A DNA stretch of 64,000 bases from Cryobacterium ruanii (GTDB taxonomy: Bacteria; Actinomycetota; Actinomycetes; Actinomycetales; Microbacteriaceae). The notes under the pieces were generated by a model. The model did not search any database and had not been told where the DNA came from. It saw only the letters and a list, made by a program, of their open reading frames with translations. The position numbers were made by a program, and so were the translations under genes. How positions within the stretch are numbered: position 1 is the first letter of the stretch; every line of letters begins with the position of its first letter. The DNA lies in assembly GCF_004404055.1 (NCBI RefSeq), contig NZ_SOHK01000023.1:87696-151695 (forward strand), written 5' to 3'. Positions 35,907-44,770 of this stretch are shown here, piece after piece.

Positions 35907-37184
35907 ATGGCACTGCCCTGGACCCTGCACGGCGACGGTAAATCGGTCGGGGCACAGGAGGTCGTCGGCCCGGGCGAACGACTGAGCTGGCCACTGACCA
36001 TCGGTATCGGCTCGCAGCACGTCGTCGCCATGTTCGGCGCGACGTTTCTGGTGCCGCTGCTCACTGACTTTCCGCCGAGCACGACGCTGCTGTTCTCCGG
36101 CATTGGAACCCTGCTGTTTCTGCTGATCACCGGCAATCAATTACCCAGCTATCTTGGATCGTCGTTTGCGTTCATCGCACCGATCACCGCGGCAACGGCC
36201 TCTGCTGGAATGGGCAGCGCCCTTTTCGGAATCCTGGTCGTCGGCGGGTTGCTCGCCCTGGTCGGCGTCGTCGTTCAGCTCACCGGCACCGGCTGGATCG
36301 ATCGGCTCATGCCGCCGATCGTCTCGGGCGCCATCGTCGCGCTCATCGGCTTCAACCTTGCCCCGGTCGCCAAGGCCAACTTCGAGAAGGCACCGCTCAC
36401 CGCCCTCATCACCCTCGGCGCTGTGATTTTGTGCGCCGTGCTGTTTCGCGGAATTCTCGGTCGGCTGTCGATTTTTCTCGGTGTTCTCGTGGGATACGTC
36501 GCGGCGGTCTTCTTGGGCGAGGTCGACTTCAGCCGGGTTGTCGATGCCGCCTGGATCGGCCTGCCGCCATTCACTGCGCCGGCCAACCCGTTTGAGAACC
36601 CGGCCGCCGTCTTCGGCGTGCTTCCCGCCTTTCTCCCGGTCGTTCTCGTGCTCATCGCCGAGAACGTCGGCCATATCAAGGGTGTAGCCCAAATGACGGA
36701 TGCGAAGGTGAACCGACTCACCGGGCGGGCCCTGCTCGCCGACGGGTTGGCCACCATGCTCGCCGGTTTCGGCGGCGGTAGCGGCACCACGACCTACGGC
36801 GAGAACATCGGCGTCATGGCGGCGACCCGCATCTACTCCACCGCGGCCTACTGGGTGGCCGGAATCGTCGCCATCCTGCTCGGCCTCTCCCCCAAGGTCG
36901 GTGCGATCATCTTCACGATCCCTGAAGGTGTGCTCGGCGGTGTCACCACGGCGCTCTATGGCCTGATCGGTGTCATCGGCGTGAAGATCTGGCTCGACAA
37001 CAAGGTCGACTTCTCCAAGCCGGTGAATCAGTTCACGGCCGCGACCGCTCTTGTGATCGGCATCGCCGACTTTACTCTCAATGCCGGAACGCTCAGCTTC
37101 AACGGTATCGCGCTCGGAACGGTCGCGGCCATCGTGATCTACCACCTGATGACCTGGCTCGGCCGGGTGCGCAAGACCGCCTAG
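35907..37184 (+). CDS. NCS2-family uracil/xanthine permease (UraA type)
   Basis: A 425-aa transporter of the other NCS2 branch. Features: the first helix IGSQHVVAMFGATFLVPLL, SFAFIAPITAA, the charged stretch LIAENVGHIKGVAQM with the conserved Glu, and GFGGGSGTTTYGENIGVMAATRIYS. These line the UraA substrate site for uracil and protons. ATG 35907 (MALPWTLHGDGK) is the family-like start; the open frame continues 47 codons upstream without similarity. Downstream lies a decayed locus, so no operon partner is visible. Confidence 0.92.
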   Translation: MALPWTLHGDGKSVGAQEVVGPGERLSWPLTIGIGSQHVVAMFGATFLVPLLTDFPPSTTLLFSGIGTLLFLLITGNQLPSYLGSSFAFIAPITAATASAGMGSALFGILVVGGLLALVGVVVQLTGTGWIDRLMPPIVSGAIVALIGFNLAPVAKANFEKAPLTALITLGAVILCAVLFRGILGRLSIFLGVLVGYVAAVFLGEVDFSRVVDAAWIGLPPFTAPANPFENPAAVFGVLPAFLPVVLVLIAENVGHIKGVAQMTDAKVNRLTGRALLADGLATMLAGFGGGSGTTTYGENIGVMAATRIYSTAAYWVAGIVAILLGLSPKVGAIIFTIPEGVLGGVTTALYGLIGVIGVKIWLDNKVDFSKPVNQFTAATALVIGIADFTLNAGTLSFNGIALGTVAAIVIYHLMTWLGRVRKTA

Positions 37185-37269
37185 CAAAGACCGCGAACCT
37201 ACCGCGCGAACAGCGGCACGGTTGCGTCTAGTTGCGGTCGTCGCGTTGGCCATCCGGTCTCGGGTCGTC

Positions 37270-37349
37270 CCGGTCTCGTTGGTCGAGCCCGTCGACGACG
37301 GGCTGCGCTTGTCGAAGCAGGCGCAGCAGGCGAAGCAGGCGCAGCAGGC
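37270..37349. repeat. REP-like palindrome followed by two 18-base tandem repeats
   Basis: AGCCCGTCG / CGACGGGCT (37286-37294 and 37296-37304) form a perfect 9-base palindrome. They are framed by CTCGTTGGTCG and CTTGTCGAAG, which together resemble the dispersed palindromic elements common in Microbacteriaceae. Immediately after, GAAGCAGGCGCAGCAGGC occurs twice exactly (37314-37331, 37332-37349). The element joins the broken 3' end of a small minus-strand gene. Confidence 0.65.
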
Positions 37350-37547
37350 GCAGCCGGTGTACACGGCCAGGCGCTTCATCCCGGGCGTCAATGGATTCGC
37401 CGCAGCCGCATTCCGTGCCCGTTTCAGCCGCTTCGCGGCCTTCTTCGGGGTTAGCACGGTGATAGCACCGGTGAACTCATGCGGCTCGACCAGCGGGATG
37501 CGACCGGCCGTGGTGAGCGGGCGAAGGCCGAGGGAGTACAGGCTCAC
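37350..37547 (-). pseudogene. Remnant of the small membrane protein gene that follows PiT transporters
   Basis: From GTG 37547, which overlaps the PiT remnant's stop by four bases, about 65 codons (SLYSLGLRPLTT..., AITVLTPKKAAKRLKRARNAAAANPLTPGMKRLA) look like a short protein often found after pit genes in this family. Where its C-terminal membrane helix should begin, the frame enters the tandem repeat and palindrome (CACCACFACCACF), then runs antisense through the permease gene. I read this as truncation by the repeat element. Low certainty about the intact gene's identity. Confidence 0.5.
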
Positions 37548-38088
37548 GAGCAGGGTGGCCTCGTTCCGATCACCATGTCGAGCACGATGCCAACCGGGCC
37601 GAGCAGGGCCAAAGCGGCAGCGAACGCGCCCATGGTCGCCGAGGCCGGCAGCGTCAGCGCCCAGCCGAGCGCGATTCGTCCGGCCATTCCCCAGCGAATC
37701 GTCGAGCCGCGGCGGTTAAGGCTCGAACCGATCACCGAACCGGAAGCAACCTGCGTTGTGGAGAGGACGAGTCCAAGATGGCTCGAGGCGAGGATCGTGG
37801 CCAAATGACTGTCGCGCCGATCAGACCGGCAAAGATGACTTCGGGGGTGATTAGCACCCCGCCGTCACCCTCCCGAATGATGCCGCCCGATACGTACGTG
37901 CAACCTCGGTAGAAAGAAACGCCCCGACCAGGTTGAGAATGGCAGCGACACCAACAGCAACCCTGGGCTTCATCGCCCCGGTCGCGATCGGGGTGGCCGT
38001 GGCGTTCGCGGTGTCGTGGAACCCGTTGGTGAAGTCAAAGATGAGGGCGAGCAATGACCACCACGATGATGAGACTGAATTCAGGCAC
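37544..38088 (-). pseudogene. Decayed PiT-family inorganic phosphate transporter
   Basis: The start GTG 38088 overlaps the NUDIX gene's end by eight bases, the sign of a former operon. The parts FDFTNGFHDTANATATPIATGAMKPRVAVGVAAILNLVGAFLSTEVA, then SGGIIREGDGGVLITPEVIFAGLIGA, then ILASSHLGLVLSTTQVASGSVIG are unmistakable PiT segments but lie in three frames. One shift is near 38055 and another near 37895. At about 37805-37830 roughly 200 codons are missing between GLIGA and ILASSHLG, including the central helices. Transport function is lost. Confidence 0.85.
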
Positions 38089-38554
38089 GAGACACCACGC
38101 TTTTCAGGTCGGCACCGAACGTGAATGTGGCGCGCACTGGAACGCCGGCGAGCACGCCCGGCAGCCAGTGGCGGGCATCGTCCCACATCTCATCGACCGG
38201 CAGGCGTGCGACGTCGAACCACAGGGGGTTCAGTTCGTTCGATTCCCGCGGGGTGCCCGACCACTCGTCGCAGATGAACACGGTCGACTCCTGACTCCAC
38301 TCCTCGCGGTGCGGAAACAGATAGGTGAGATACCCCAGTTCGGTCAGAGCGGATGCCGCCACCACCAGACCCGACTCTTCCTCGATTTCGCGCACCGCGG
38401 CATCCACCGCACTCTCACCGATTTCGAGCTTGCCGCCGAGGCCGACGATGTTGCCCAAGCCGAGGCCTTTCTTCTTGCGCCCCAGCAGGACCTGCCGGTT
38501 GCCTTCGGGAGATAGTCGGGTGAGGTAGCACACGCATACCTGGGGCAAAGTCAC
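38081..38554 (-). CDS. NUDIX hydrolase, MutT / 8-oxo-dGTP diphosphatase type
   Basis: A 157-aa NUDIX protein with a complete box: GGKLEIGESAVDAAVREIEEESGL fits GX5EX7REUXEEXGU. The opening strand (QVCVCYLTRL) followed by VLLGRKKKGLGLGNIVGLGGKLE recalls MTH1/MutT-type sanitising enzymes that hydrolyse oxidised nucleotides. Assignment to 8-oxo-dGTP is by similarity only. It once headed an operon with the PiT transporter now decayed at its 3' end; the last residues overlap that gene's start. Confidence 0.88.
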   Translation of the reverse strand: MTLPQVCVCYLTRLSPEGNRQVLLGRKKKGLGLGNIVGLGGKLEIGESAVDAAVREIEEESGLVVAASALTELGYLTYLFPHREEWSQESTVFICDEWSGTPRESNELNPLWFDVARLPVDEMWDDARHWLPGVLAGVPVRATFTFGADLKSVVSRA

Positions 38555-38627
38555 TGCTTTATCTTAACGCTCGTTCAACAAGAGGGGCACGGAGTGGACT
38601 CCAAGGCAGCTCCGCTATGGTCAAGGT

Positions 38628-38882
38628 ATGGACTTTGTACCCGCTTCTGGAACCATCACCATGTTCACGACCGACTGGTGCGGCTACTGCAAACGGTTGA
38701 AGAAGCAGCTCGACACCGCCGGTATCGGGTACACCGAGGTGAACATCGAGAAGGTCGACGGCACACCGGAGCTCGTGATGAGCCTGAACAACGGCAACCA
38801 GACCGTGCCGACGATTCTCTACCCCGATGGTTCGGCGGCGACCAACCCCTCGCTCGCCCAGGTGCAGGCCAAGCTCGCCTGA
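38628..38882 (+). CDS. mrx1: Mycoredoxin (glutaredoxin-like)
   Basis: An 84-aa glutaredoxin fold with the active site WCGYC (Cys18, Cys21) and the cis-Pro TVPT. In actinobacteria, which use mycothiol, such proteins reduce mycothiol-mixed disulfides. The CGYC dithiol and short length match mycoredoxin-1. Single gene between NUDIX and pfkA. Confidence 0.9.
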   Translation: MDFVPASGTITMFTTDWCGYCKRLKKQLDTAGIGYTEVNIEKVDGTPELVMSLNNGNQTVPTILYPDGSAATNPSLAQVQAKLA

Positions 38883-38897
38883 TCCGCGTGCGGGGGC

Positions 38898-39926
38898 CTA
38901 GCCAAACAGTACGGCGGCCTCGTCGTAGCGGGCCGGTGACACCCGCTTGAGGCCGATGGTGGCCGAGGCAATGCTCACGACGTCGATCTCGGTGCCGCGC
39001 AACGACACCATCGACCCCCACTGCGAGTTATGGATAGCGTCGACTGCGCCCATGCCGAGACGGGTGGCGAGTACGCGGTCGTAGGCCGAGGGGGCGCCGC
39101 CGCGCTGGGTGTGACCGAGAACGGTCGCTCGGCTCTCGACACCGGTACGTTCCTCGATGAGCGGCGCGATGACCTCGCTGATTCCGCCGAGGCGAGGACG
39201 ATGAAAAGCGTCGAGGCCTTTGGTGGAATGCGCCTTCTCCATGTTGGAGAGCAGAAAACCCTCCGAGACGACGATGACTGGTGCACGGCCGCGGTCCCGC
39301 ACGTGCTCGACCCAGTCGCAGATCTGCTCGATCGACTTGGGTTGCTCGGGAATGAGGATGGCGTGTGCGCCGCCGGCCATTCCGGAGTGCAGCGCGATCC
39401 AGCCGACGTGGCGCCCCATGACCTCGACGACCATGCAGCGGCCGTGAGATTCAGCGGTGGTGCGCAGGCGGTCGATGGCCTCGGTGGCAATCTCGACGGC
39501 GGTGTTGAAGCCGAAGGAGTAGTCAGTGGCCTCGAGGTCGTTGTCGATGGTCTTGGGTACGCCGACGATGTTCAGGCCGGCCTCGGTGAGGCGGTGCGCG
39601 GCGGTGAGGGTGCCCTCGCCGCCGATCGCGATCACGGCGTCGATCCCGTTGGCGTCGAGCGTGCGCTGGATGTTTTCCGGGCCACCGTTCTCACCCTCGA
39701 ACGGGTTCGTGCGGGAACTGCCCAGGATGGTGCCGCCCTGACGCGACAGGCCGCGCACGCTGTGACGATCGAGGGGCATGAACTCGTTCTGCACGAGCCC
39801 GCGCCAGCCGTTGCGGATTCCGATGAACTCGAAGTCGTGGGTGCGCACACCCTTGAGCACGGCACCGCGAATGACCGCGTTGAGTCCGGGGCAGTCGCCG
39901 CCGCTGGTGAGAATACCGATCTTCAT
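38898..39926 (-). CDS. pfkA: 6-phosphofructokinase, probably ATP dependent
   Basis: A 342-aa PFK starting at ATG 39926 (MKIGILTSGGDCPGLNAVIRG). Signatures: AIGGEGTLTAAHRL, VGVPKTIDNDLEATDYSFGFNTAVE, VEVMGRHVGWIALHSG and LGHTQRGGAPSAYDR. The glycine in GGEGT is the state expected for ATP use, whereas PPi-dependent actinobacterial enzymes usually have Asp at that place. It commits fructose 6-phosphate to glycolysis. Longer frames to 40253 are antisense or overlap the helicase gene. The stop of the helicase gene lies five bases upstream, so the two may be one transcript. Confidence 0.95.
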   Translation of the reverse strand: MKIGILTSGGDCPGLNAVIRGAVLKGVRTHDFEFIGIRNGWRGLVQNEFMPLDRHSVRGLSRQGGTILGSSRTNPFEGENGGPENIQRTLDANGIDAVIAIGGEGTLTAAHRLTEAGLNIVGVPKTIDNDLEATDYSFGFNTAVEIATEAIDRLRTTAESHGRCMVVEVMGRHVGWIALHSGMAGGAHAILIPEQPKSIEQICDWVEHVRDRGRAPVIVVSEGFLLSNMEKAHSTKGLDAFHRPRLGGISEVIAPLIEERTGVESRATVLGHTQRGGAPSAYDRVLATRLGMGAVDAIHNSQWGSMVSLRGTEIDVVSIASATIGLKRVSPARYDEAAVLFG

Positions 39927-39931
39927 GCGGT

Positions 39932-42118
39932 CTACAGCTTTCCGTCGAGGGCCTGGGTGAGCACGTATATGAGGGCGCTCGCCTGCACCGAATCGGCCGA
40001 CGAGTACTCTTCCTGGGAACCATCGAGGGCCCGCGCTGCGAGGCCCTGCTTGCTGCCGATCAAGTCGGCGATACGCGCGTCGATGGTGTGCGCGGCGATG
40101 ATTCGCCACGCGGTGACCGGCTCGTCCTGGCCGATGCGGTGCACCCGGTCGATGGCCTGGGTCTGCTCGGCCGCGGTCCAGCTCAGTTCGGCGAGCACGA
40201 CGTTCGATGCGGACTGCAGGTTGACGCCGACACCGGCCGCGGTCAGCGAGCACACCGCGATCGCGACGTCGGGATCGTTGTTGAACGAGTCGATCGCAGC
40301 CTGGCGGGCCAGTGCGCTCTGGTCGCCGCGCAACGAGACCGTGCGCAGGTCGCGCTTGGCGAAGATCTCCTCGGCCGTGTCCATGACATCAATGTGTTTG
40401 GCGAAGAACACGACCTTGCCCACCGACCGGGCCAGTTGCGCGGCGTAGTCGGCCGCAAGGCCGGCCTTGGCTTGGCCGATCTTGCGCACCATCGTGAAGA
40501 CGTTCTCGCCGGTTTTCTGGCCCTTGGAATCCTCGAGTTCGGCGTGGGCGACGGCGCGAATGTAGGCATCCCTCTGGTCTTCGTCGGGTACGGCCGGACC
40601 GCCTGAGCCGGCATGCCGGGCGGCGACGAGCGCCTGGTAGCGGGCGACCAGGCGCGCGCCGAGCTCGCGCTCGGCCTGGCGGATGGATCGGCCGAGGTCG
40701 TCGTCGAGTTCTACCGGCAGGTCAGCAATGCGCTTGGCCGGCAGATCGGCGGCAACATCGACCTTGCGTCGACGCACGATGCCCATGTCGATGACAGCGG
40801 CGCGGGCTTCCTTGTAGAAACCCATGTCGGCCGGGGTCAGTCCGGTCTCTTCCAGGCGTTTCAGCAGCGCGGGGGCCGGTTTGTCACCGTCGATCCAGCC
40901 GAGGAACTGCCAGATGGCGCGAAAATCGTCGACGTCGTTGATGAGAGGGGTACCGGTGAGGGCCATCAGCAGCGGGTTACCGCCCGGGGTGCGGCGACGA
41001 ATCTGGTCGGCCAGCGAGAGCACGTGCTTGGACCGCTGGGAGGACAAATTCTTGATGAAGTGCGCTTCGTCGACGACCATGCCCTGGAACCCGAGGGTGC
41101 CGAGCCAGGCCAGGTGCCGGTCGAGCACGTCGTAGTTCACCACGACGACGTCGGCGAAGGCATCGAGGGTGTCGCCGTCACCGTGGATGACGGTGGCCCG
41201 CCGGTTCGGCGTCCACAGTTCCACTTCCCGGGCCCAGTTCATCTTCACTACGTTAGGCACGATGGCCAACAGTGGGTATGCGTTTGCAACGGATGCCGCT
41301 AGCAGGCTTTGCGCCGTCTTGCCGAGGCCCGGCTCGTCGGCGAGCAGATAGCTGCGGTGCCCCAGCCTGGCGCTCTCGATGAAGCGGGCCTGGTGCCGCA
41401 TGAGCTCCATCCCGTTCGGGGAGAGCCGGTCAAGGCGGGGCGCCTCGGGCATGTCCATGCTGGCCGCCTGGCCGCCTGAGCCGTACTCGAAGGATTTGAA
41501 GAGGGGACCGAGCAGTTCCCAGTTGGCGAGCCGCCGCGGGTGCACGACCGGCTGGGTTGCGGCGCTGAAGTCGGGGGCGAGGAACGGGTTGGCCAGTTGC
41601 CTCGCCTTTACGGACTGCGGGATGACCTGATTTTGCAAGACGACCGGTACCGCTTCGGGCTCCCGGGTGATGATGAGTTCGTCGGGGCTCAGCTCGGCCC
41701 CGGACTCGAGCAGCCAGTCGCGGCGAAAACGCTGGGCAACAGTGGAGACGCCGGCGTCGGGCTCGAGCAGGGTGATCAGACTTGTGTCCCTGGCCGCGGT
41801 CTTGGCCAGGATCTGGGCGATGCCGTCGAGGCGTTTGAGTAACTCGGCACGGTTGGCGTCGGAAAGCTCTTTGTCTCCCTTGACTCGGGCGCGTTCCTCG
41901 CGCATGAGCAGGGCGATGACCTGGTACTTGGTGCGGTTCGTTGGGCCGAGTTTGGTGCCGGACTGCGCCTTCGCCTCGACCTCGCGCACCTTACGGGCAA
42001 GAATCGGGATAATGGGCGCGTCGTCGTCGCGGGAACGCGGGTGAGCGCGATTGCGGGTAGCTCCATTGCGACCCAGGTTGTTCCGGCTGCCCGAGGCATC
42101 GGTGCGGGTGTAAGCCAT
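39932..42118 (-). CDS. SNF2-family DEAD/DEAH-box helicase-like ATPase
   Basis: A 728-aa protein. The N-terminal 230 residues are basic and specific to this group. The SNF2 core follows: RHQARFIESARLGHRSYLLADEPGLGKTAQSLL (motif I), IVPNVVKMNWAREVELW (Ia), VVDEAHFIKN (II, DEAH), LMALTGTPLIND (III), then helicase C with VVFFAKHIDVMDT, SLTAAGVGVNLQSASNVVLAELSWTAAEQTQAIDRVHRIGQ (V-VI). Such proteins translocate on double-stranded DNA and remodel bound proteins or fork structures. ATG 42118 has GGAG five bases upstream. No SWIM or nuclease domain is seen. Not obviously part of a defence cluster. Confidence 0.88.
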   Translation of the reverse strand: MAYTRTDASGSRNNLGRNGATRNRAHPRSRDDDAPIIPILARKVREVEAKAQSGTKLGPTNRTKYQVIALLMREERARVKGDKELSDANRAELLKRLDGIAQILAKTAARDTSLITLLEPDAGVSTVAQRFRRDWLLESGAELSPDELIITREPEAVPVVLQNQVIPQSVKARQLANPFLAPDFSAATQPVVHPRRLANWELLGPLFKSFEYGSGGQAASMDMPEAPRLDRLSPNGMELMRHQARFIESARLGHRSYLLADEPGLGKTAQSLLAASVANAYPLLAIVPNVVKMNWAREVELWTPNRRATVIHGDGDTLDAFADVVVVNYDVLDRHLAWLGTLGFQGMVVDEAHFIKNLSSQRSKHVLSLADQIRRRTPGGNPLLMALTGTPLINDVDDFRAIWQFLGWIDGDKPAPALLKRLEETGLTPADMGFYKEARAAVIDMGIVRRRKVDVAADLPAKRIADLPVELDDDLGRSIRQAERELGARLVARYQALVAARHAGSGGPAVPDEDQRDAYIRAVAHAELEDSKGQKTGENVFTMVRKIGQAKAGLAADYAAQLARSVGKVVFFAKHIDVMDTAEEIFAKRDLRTVSLRGDQSALARQAAIDSFNNDPDVAIAVCSLTAAGVGVNLQSASNVVLAELSWTAAEQTQAIDRVHRIGQDEPVTAWRIIAAHTIDARIADLIGSKQGLAARALDGSQEEYSSADSVQASALIYVLTQALDGKL

Positions 42119-42422
42119 TGTTCTCCACTTCGAAGCAGCACGGTACGGATACCGGCTGTACCTGTCCACGCGTGCCGGTCACGGCCTTCTGGTGTTACCG
42201 GAACGCTGCATTCCACCGATGGTTTCCGCGATGTGCCGAAACAATCGAGTCACAAAACACAGCACGGGCCCTGATCATGACGCCAAACCCATAGTCAAGC
42301 GGATGCTGTCGCAGCGGTGGTGCCGTCGAATCAACCCATTCAACGGGTAATGTCACCGAATGCGAGCGCACGGTAGAGACCTGACCCGGTTCTCACAACG
42401 CGATAGTAGTCTACGCCTTCGT
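42119..42422. other. 304-base intergenic stretch upstream of the SNF2 gene
   Basis: No convincing gene is present on either strand. ACCC-ATTCAAC-GGGT (around 42335-42350) is a minor hairpin. The helicase ribosome-binding site (GGAG) lies at its left edge. I see no clear promoter or terminator. Confidence 0.4.
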
Positions 42423-42758
42423 TCATTCCTTGCGAACCGGCACCTTGGTGCGCAGTCCGACCACGATGAAAACGATGGCCGCGATGAACTGCGCTGAAAC
42501 CCACCCCTGCCCGCTGAGGTCGAGGATCACGACCGGGTTCCACAGCACGGCCATCGGAACGAGGCCGATCAGCCAGTACCAGGACCGTGCCTGAATCACG
42601 AAGACGCAAATAATGAGCGCGAGAATGCTGACCGCATAGCGGATGATGATGAAACTCTCGCTGTCGAGGAGTGCGAGCCCGGCGAGCAGAACGATGGCGC
42701 CGAGCAGACCCGGCGCGAGGGCCGAGCGGGTGAAGGTCGGTGCGGCTGGAGTGCCCAT
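42423..42758 (-). CDS. Small four-helix membrane protein, DUF6804-like
   Basis: A 111-aa protein starting at ATG 42758, whose ATG overlaps the TGA of the preceding DUF2207 gene (TGATG). It has four hydrophobic helices, with FIIIRYAVSILALIICVFVIQARSWYW followed by LWNPVVILDLSGQGWVSAQFIAAIVFIVVG. The ...NP...W...D/A... pattern between the last helices fits DUF6804-type proteins. The longer frame upstream is a shadow of the Gly-rich tail. Function unknown; coupling suggests it works with the DUF2207 protein in the membrane. Confidence 0.72.
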   Translation of the reverse strand: MGTPAAPTFTRSALAPGLLGAIVLLAGLALLDSESFIIIRYAVSILALIICVFVIQARSWYWLIGLVPMAVLWNPVVILDLSGQGWVSAQFIAAIVFIVVGLRTKVPVRKE

Positions 42759-44671
42759 CAGACGCCCCCTCCGCCGCCGCCGCCTCCTCCTCCACCCGAG
42801 AAACCACCACCGCCCCCACCGGAACTTGAGGAACTCGTGGCACTGCCCGACCACGACGCCGAAGTGGCGGTCGAGAACGTGCTGATCGCACCGGCGAAGT
42901 AAGCCGCCTGGAACATTCCGGACCCCGAATACCAGACAGGCTGGGTGTTGCTTTCGGCGTAGTACTGGCCGAGAACGCCGGACCAGTCTTTCTCCTGTCC
43001 GAACAACACCGCCAGGGGAAGCACACGTTCGTAGAGTTTCACGATCTGAACGGAGGGGGCATCCGCTGTATCGGTGCGCTGGGTCAGATCGGGGCGTGCA
43101 TTCTCCGGCCGATAAACGGAGCGCACGGCTCCCTCCGGACTCTGCAATACTCGCAGCCGATCGGCTTCGGCGAGACCTATATACAACTTGACGCCCTTCA
43201 GATAGTCACGGAGTTCAGCACCGCTGTCGGTCAGCGGTGCCAAATTGCCGGCAAACACGAACGTGCCCACCGCGCTTATGATCGCCACGGCAATGATCAG
43301 CAACGGCCACAAACCGCCCACGACGGTGATGACGGCGCCGAGGCTTCCCGCCAGCGCAACGCCAGCGCTCACGACCGCGAGCACGAACAACCAGGCCCGC
43401 AGCCCGTTGTCTTTCTTCTCCCGCAGCCCCAGCCGCAGGGATTGCGCCCGCGCAGCCAGGCGTTCCTTCTGCAGCGACTTGCTCAGCGAGATGCTCTTCT
43501 TCTTCAGGTCTCGCTGGTCGCCGGACTGCAGGCCGGGAAAGAGCTTGCCAAGAATGCGGCTCTCAGTCTCATCGACCCCGTCGGCGTGCACGAATTCGAG
43601 CAGAAAGTGGCTCTTCTTGTCACCCGCCTCAAGAATGCGCACGTTGCCCCGCACCGCGAAGCTGATGAACTGGGCGGCCATGGCCTTGCTGGCGGTGCCG
43701 CTGACATCGCCAGAGGTGAGCAGGTTCACACCCCGGGGCGGCAGGTATTCGGCGATGATCGTGAACCGGCCGAGGGCGCTCCGCCAGCGGGTGGCCCGGA
43801 GCAGACCGGCGGCGAGCGCCGTCAACAGGCTTGCAATGGCGCCGACCAGCCCCACACTCGGGAATGCGTTGGCGGTGAAGGACTCGTCCCTCGGCACGAA
43901 GGTACCCGGCTCGAACAACACGACGACGGTGAGGTTCTCCCGCGCGCTGAGATTGGTGGCGAGCGCGCTCACGGCCGGCTCCGTCGACGAACCGGTCGAG
44001 CGGATGCTCTCACACGCTGTGTCGGAACCCTCCGGTCCCTGGAAACACAGCGGGGAGCCTGTCAGCCGATCGACCAGCGCCGGATCGAACCGTACCGCCG
44101 CCGTGACCAGCCCGAACGTCTGGTCCCACCCGGTGCCGTTCACGTCCCAGTAGAACTCTTCGGTGTTCGCGTCGGAGGGGTAGAGGGTCACGTTGGACTG
44201 CTCGTAGGTGATCACGTAGGTCTGCGCGCCGTGCACGAAGTCGTCGGCGGTAATTGTCACGTCGAGAAACTCCTGGTTCCGGTCTTCGCTGGTGGTCTCC
44301 GTGTCGAAACCGCGCGGCGTTCCATTCTCATCGGTGACGCCGTCGATCGCGATGTCGGTGGGGTGGCCCTGGTAGTGCGTAGGGATGGCGCGGCGGATAC
44401 CGCGGTTCTGGTCGGTTTCGGGAAATCGGGCCACAATCGTTTCGACGGTGGTCAACGTCGAGCGACCATCGGCATCGAGCCCGAGCTCGTACTGCGCGTC
44501 GAAGGAGTCAAAGCTGAAGTCGTTGGCGTCGGCGCCCAGGATGGTGCCGGTGCTGGTGCTCGCCGGTGTGAGAACCGCGGCCTGCGCGGTCGGGGCCAAG
44601 GCGAGCACGCCTCCCCCGATGATCAGCGCACCGAGCAGCACGACAAGGGCGGGGCGAACCGATCGGAGCAT
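42758..44671 (-). CDS. DUF2207-family membrane protein with glycine-rich tail
   Basis: A 637-aa protein. A signal peptide (about 1-32, cleavage after TAQA) is followed by a large extracytoplasmic beta-rich DUF2207 domain (about 45-270). It contains FYWDVNGTGWDQTFG, a typical family stretch. One helix (about 280-300), a cytoplasmic region and two further helices (about 440-490) come next. The C-terminus is a Ser run followed by a Gly-rich tail with runs of six and eleven glycines. Homologues are widespread and uncharacterised; the tail resembles those of TPM-type membrane proteins. Slippage is possible in the tail. Confidence 0.85.
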   Translation of the reverse strand: MLRSVRPALVVLLGALIIGGGVLALAPTAQAAVLTPASTSTGTILGADANDFSFDSFDAQYELGLDADGRSTLTTVETIVARFPETDQNRGIRRAIPTHYQGHPTDIAIDGVTDENGTPRGFDTETTSEDRNQEFLDVTITADDFVHGAQTYVITYEQSNVTLYPSDANTEEFYWDVNGTGWDQTFGLVTAAVRFDPALVDRLTGSPLCFQGPEGSDTACESIRSTGSSTEPAVSALATNLSARENLTVVVLFEPGTFVPRDESFTANAFPSVGLVGAIASLLTALAAGLLRATRWRSALGRFTIIAEYLPPRGVNLLTSGDVSGTASKAMAAQFISFAVRGNVRILEAGDKKSHFLLEFVHADGVDETESRILGKLFPGLQSGDQRDLKKKSISLSKSLQKERLAARAQSLRLGLREKKDNGLRAWLFVLAVVSAGVALAGSLGAVITVVGGLWPLLIIAVAIISAVGTFVFAGNLAPLTDSGAELRDYLKGVKLYIGLAEADRLRVLQSPEGAVRSVYRPENARPDLTQRTDTADAPSVQIVKLYERVLPLAVLFGQEKDWSGVLGQYYAESNTQPVWYSGSGMFQAAYFAGAISTFSTATSASWSGSATSSSSSGGGGGGFSGGGGGGGGGGGV

Positions 44672-44770
44672 GACTCCACTCTACCGAGCGTGTTGGCAGC
44701 CGAGCGTGCAGGGCCGGAGCTCCCGCCTGGCCGGCCCCGGCGAGTTGGATCGGGATGAGTCGTGTTCGGC

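Noticed and set aside
36141..37547. A 468-codon minus-strand frame
   Set aside because: Only its first 65 or so codons look like a real gene remnant; the rest is antisense to the UraA-type permease.
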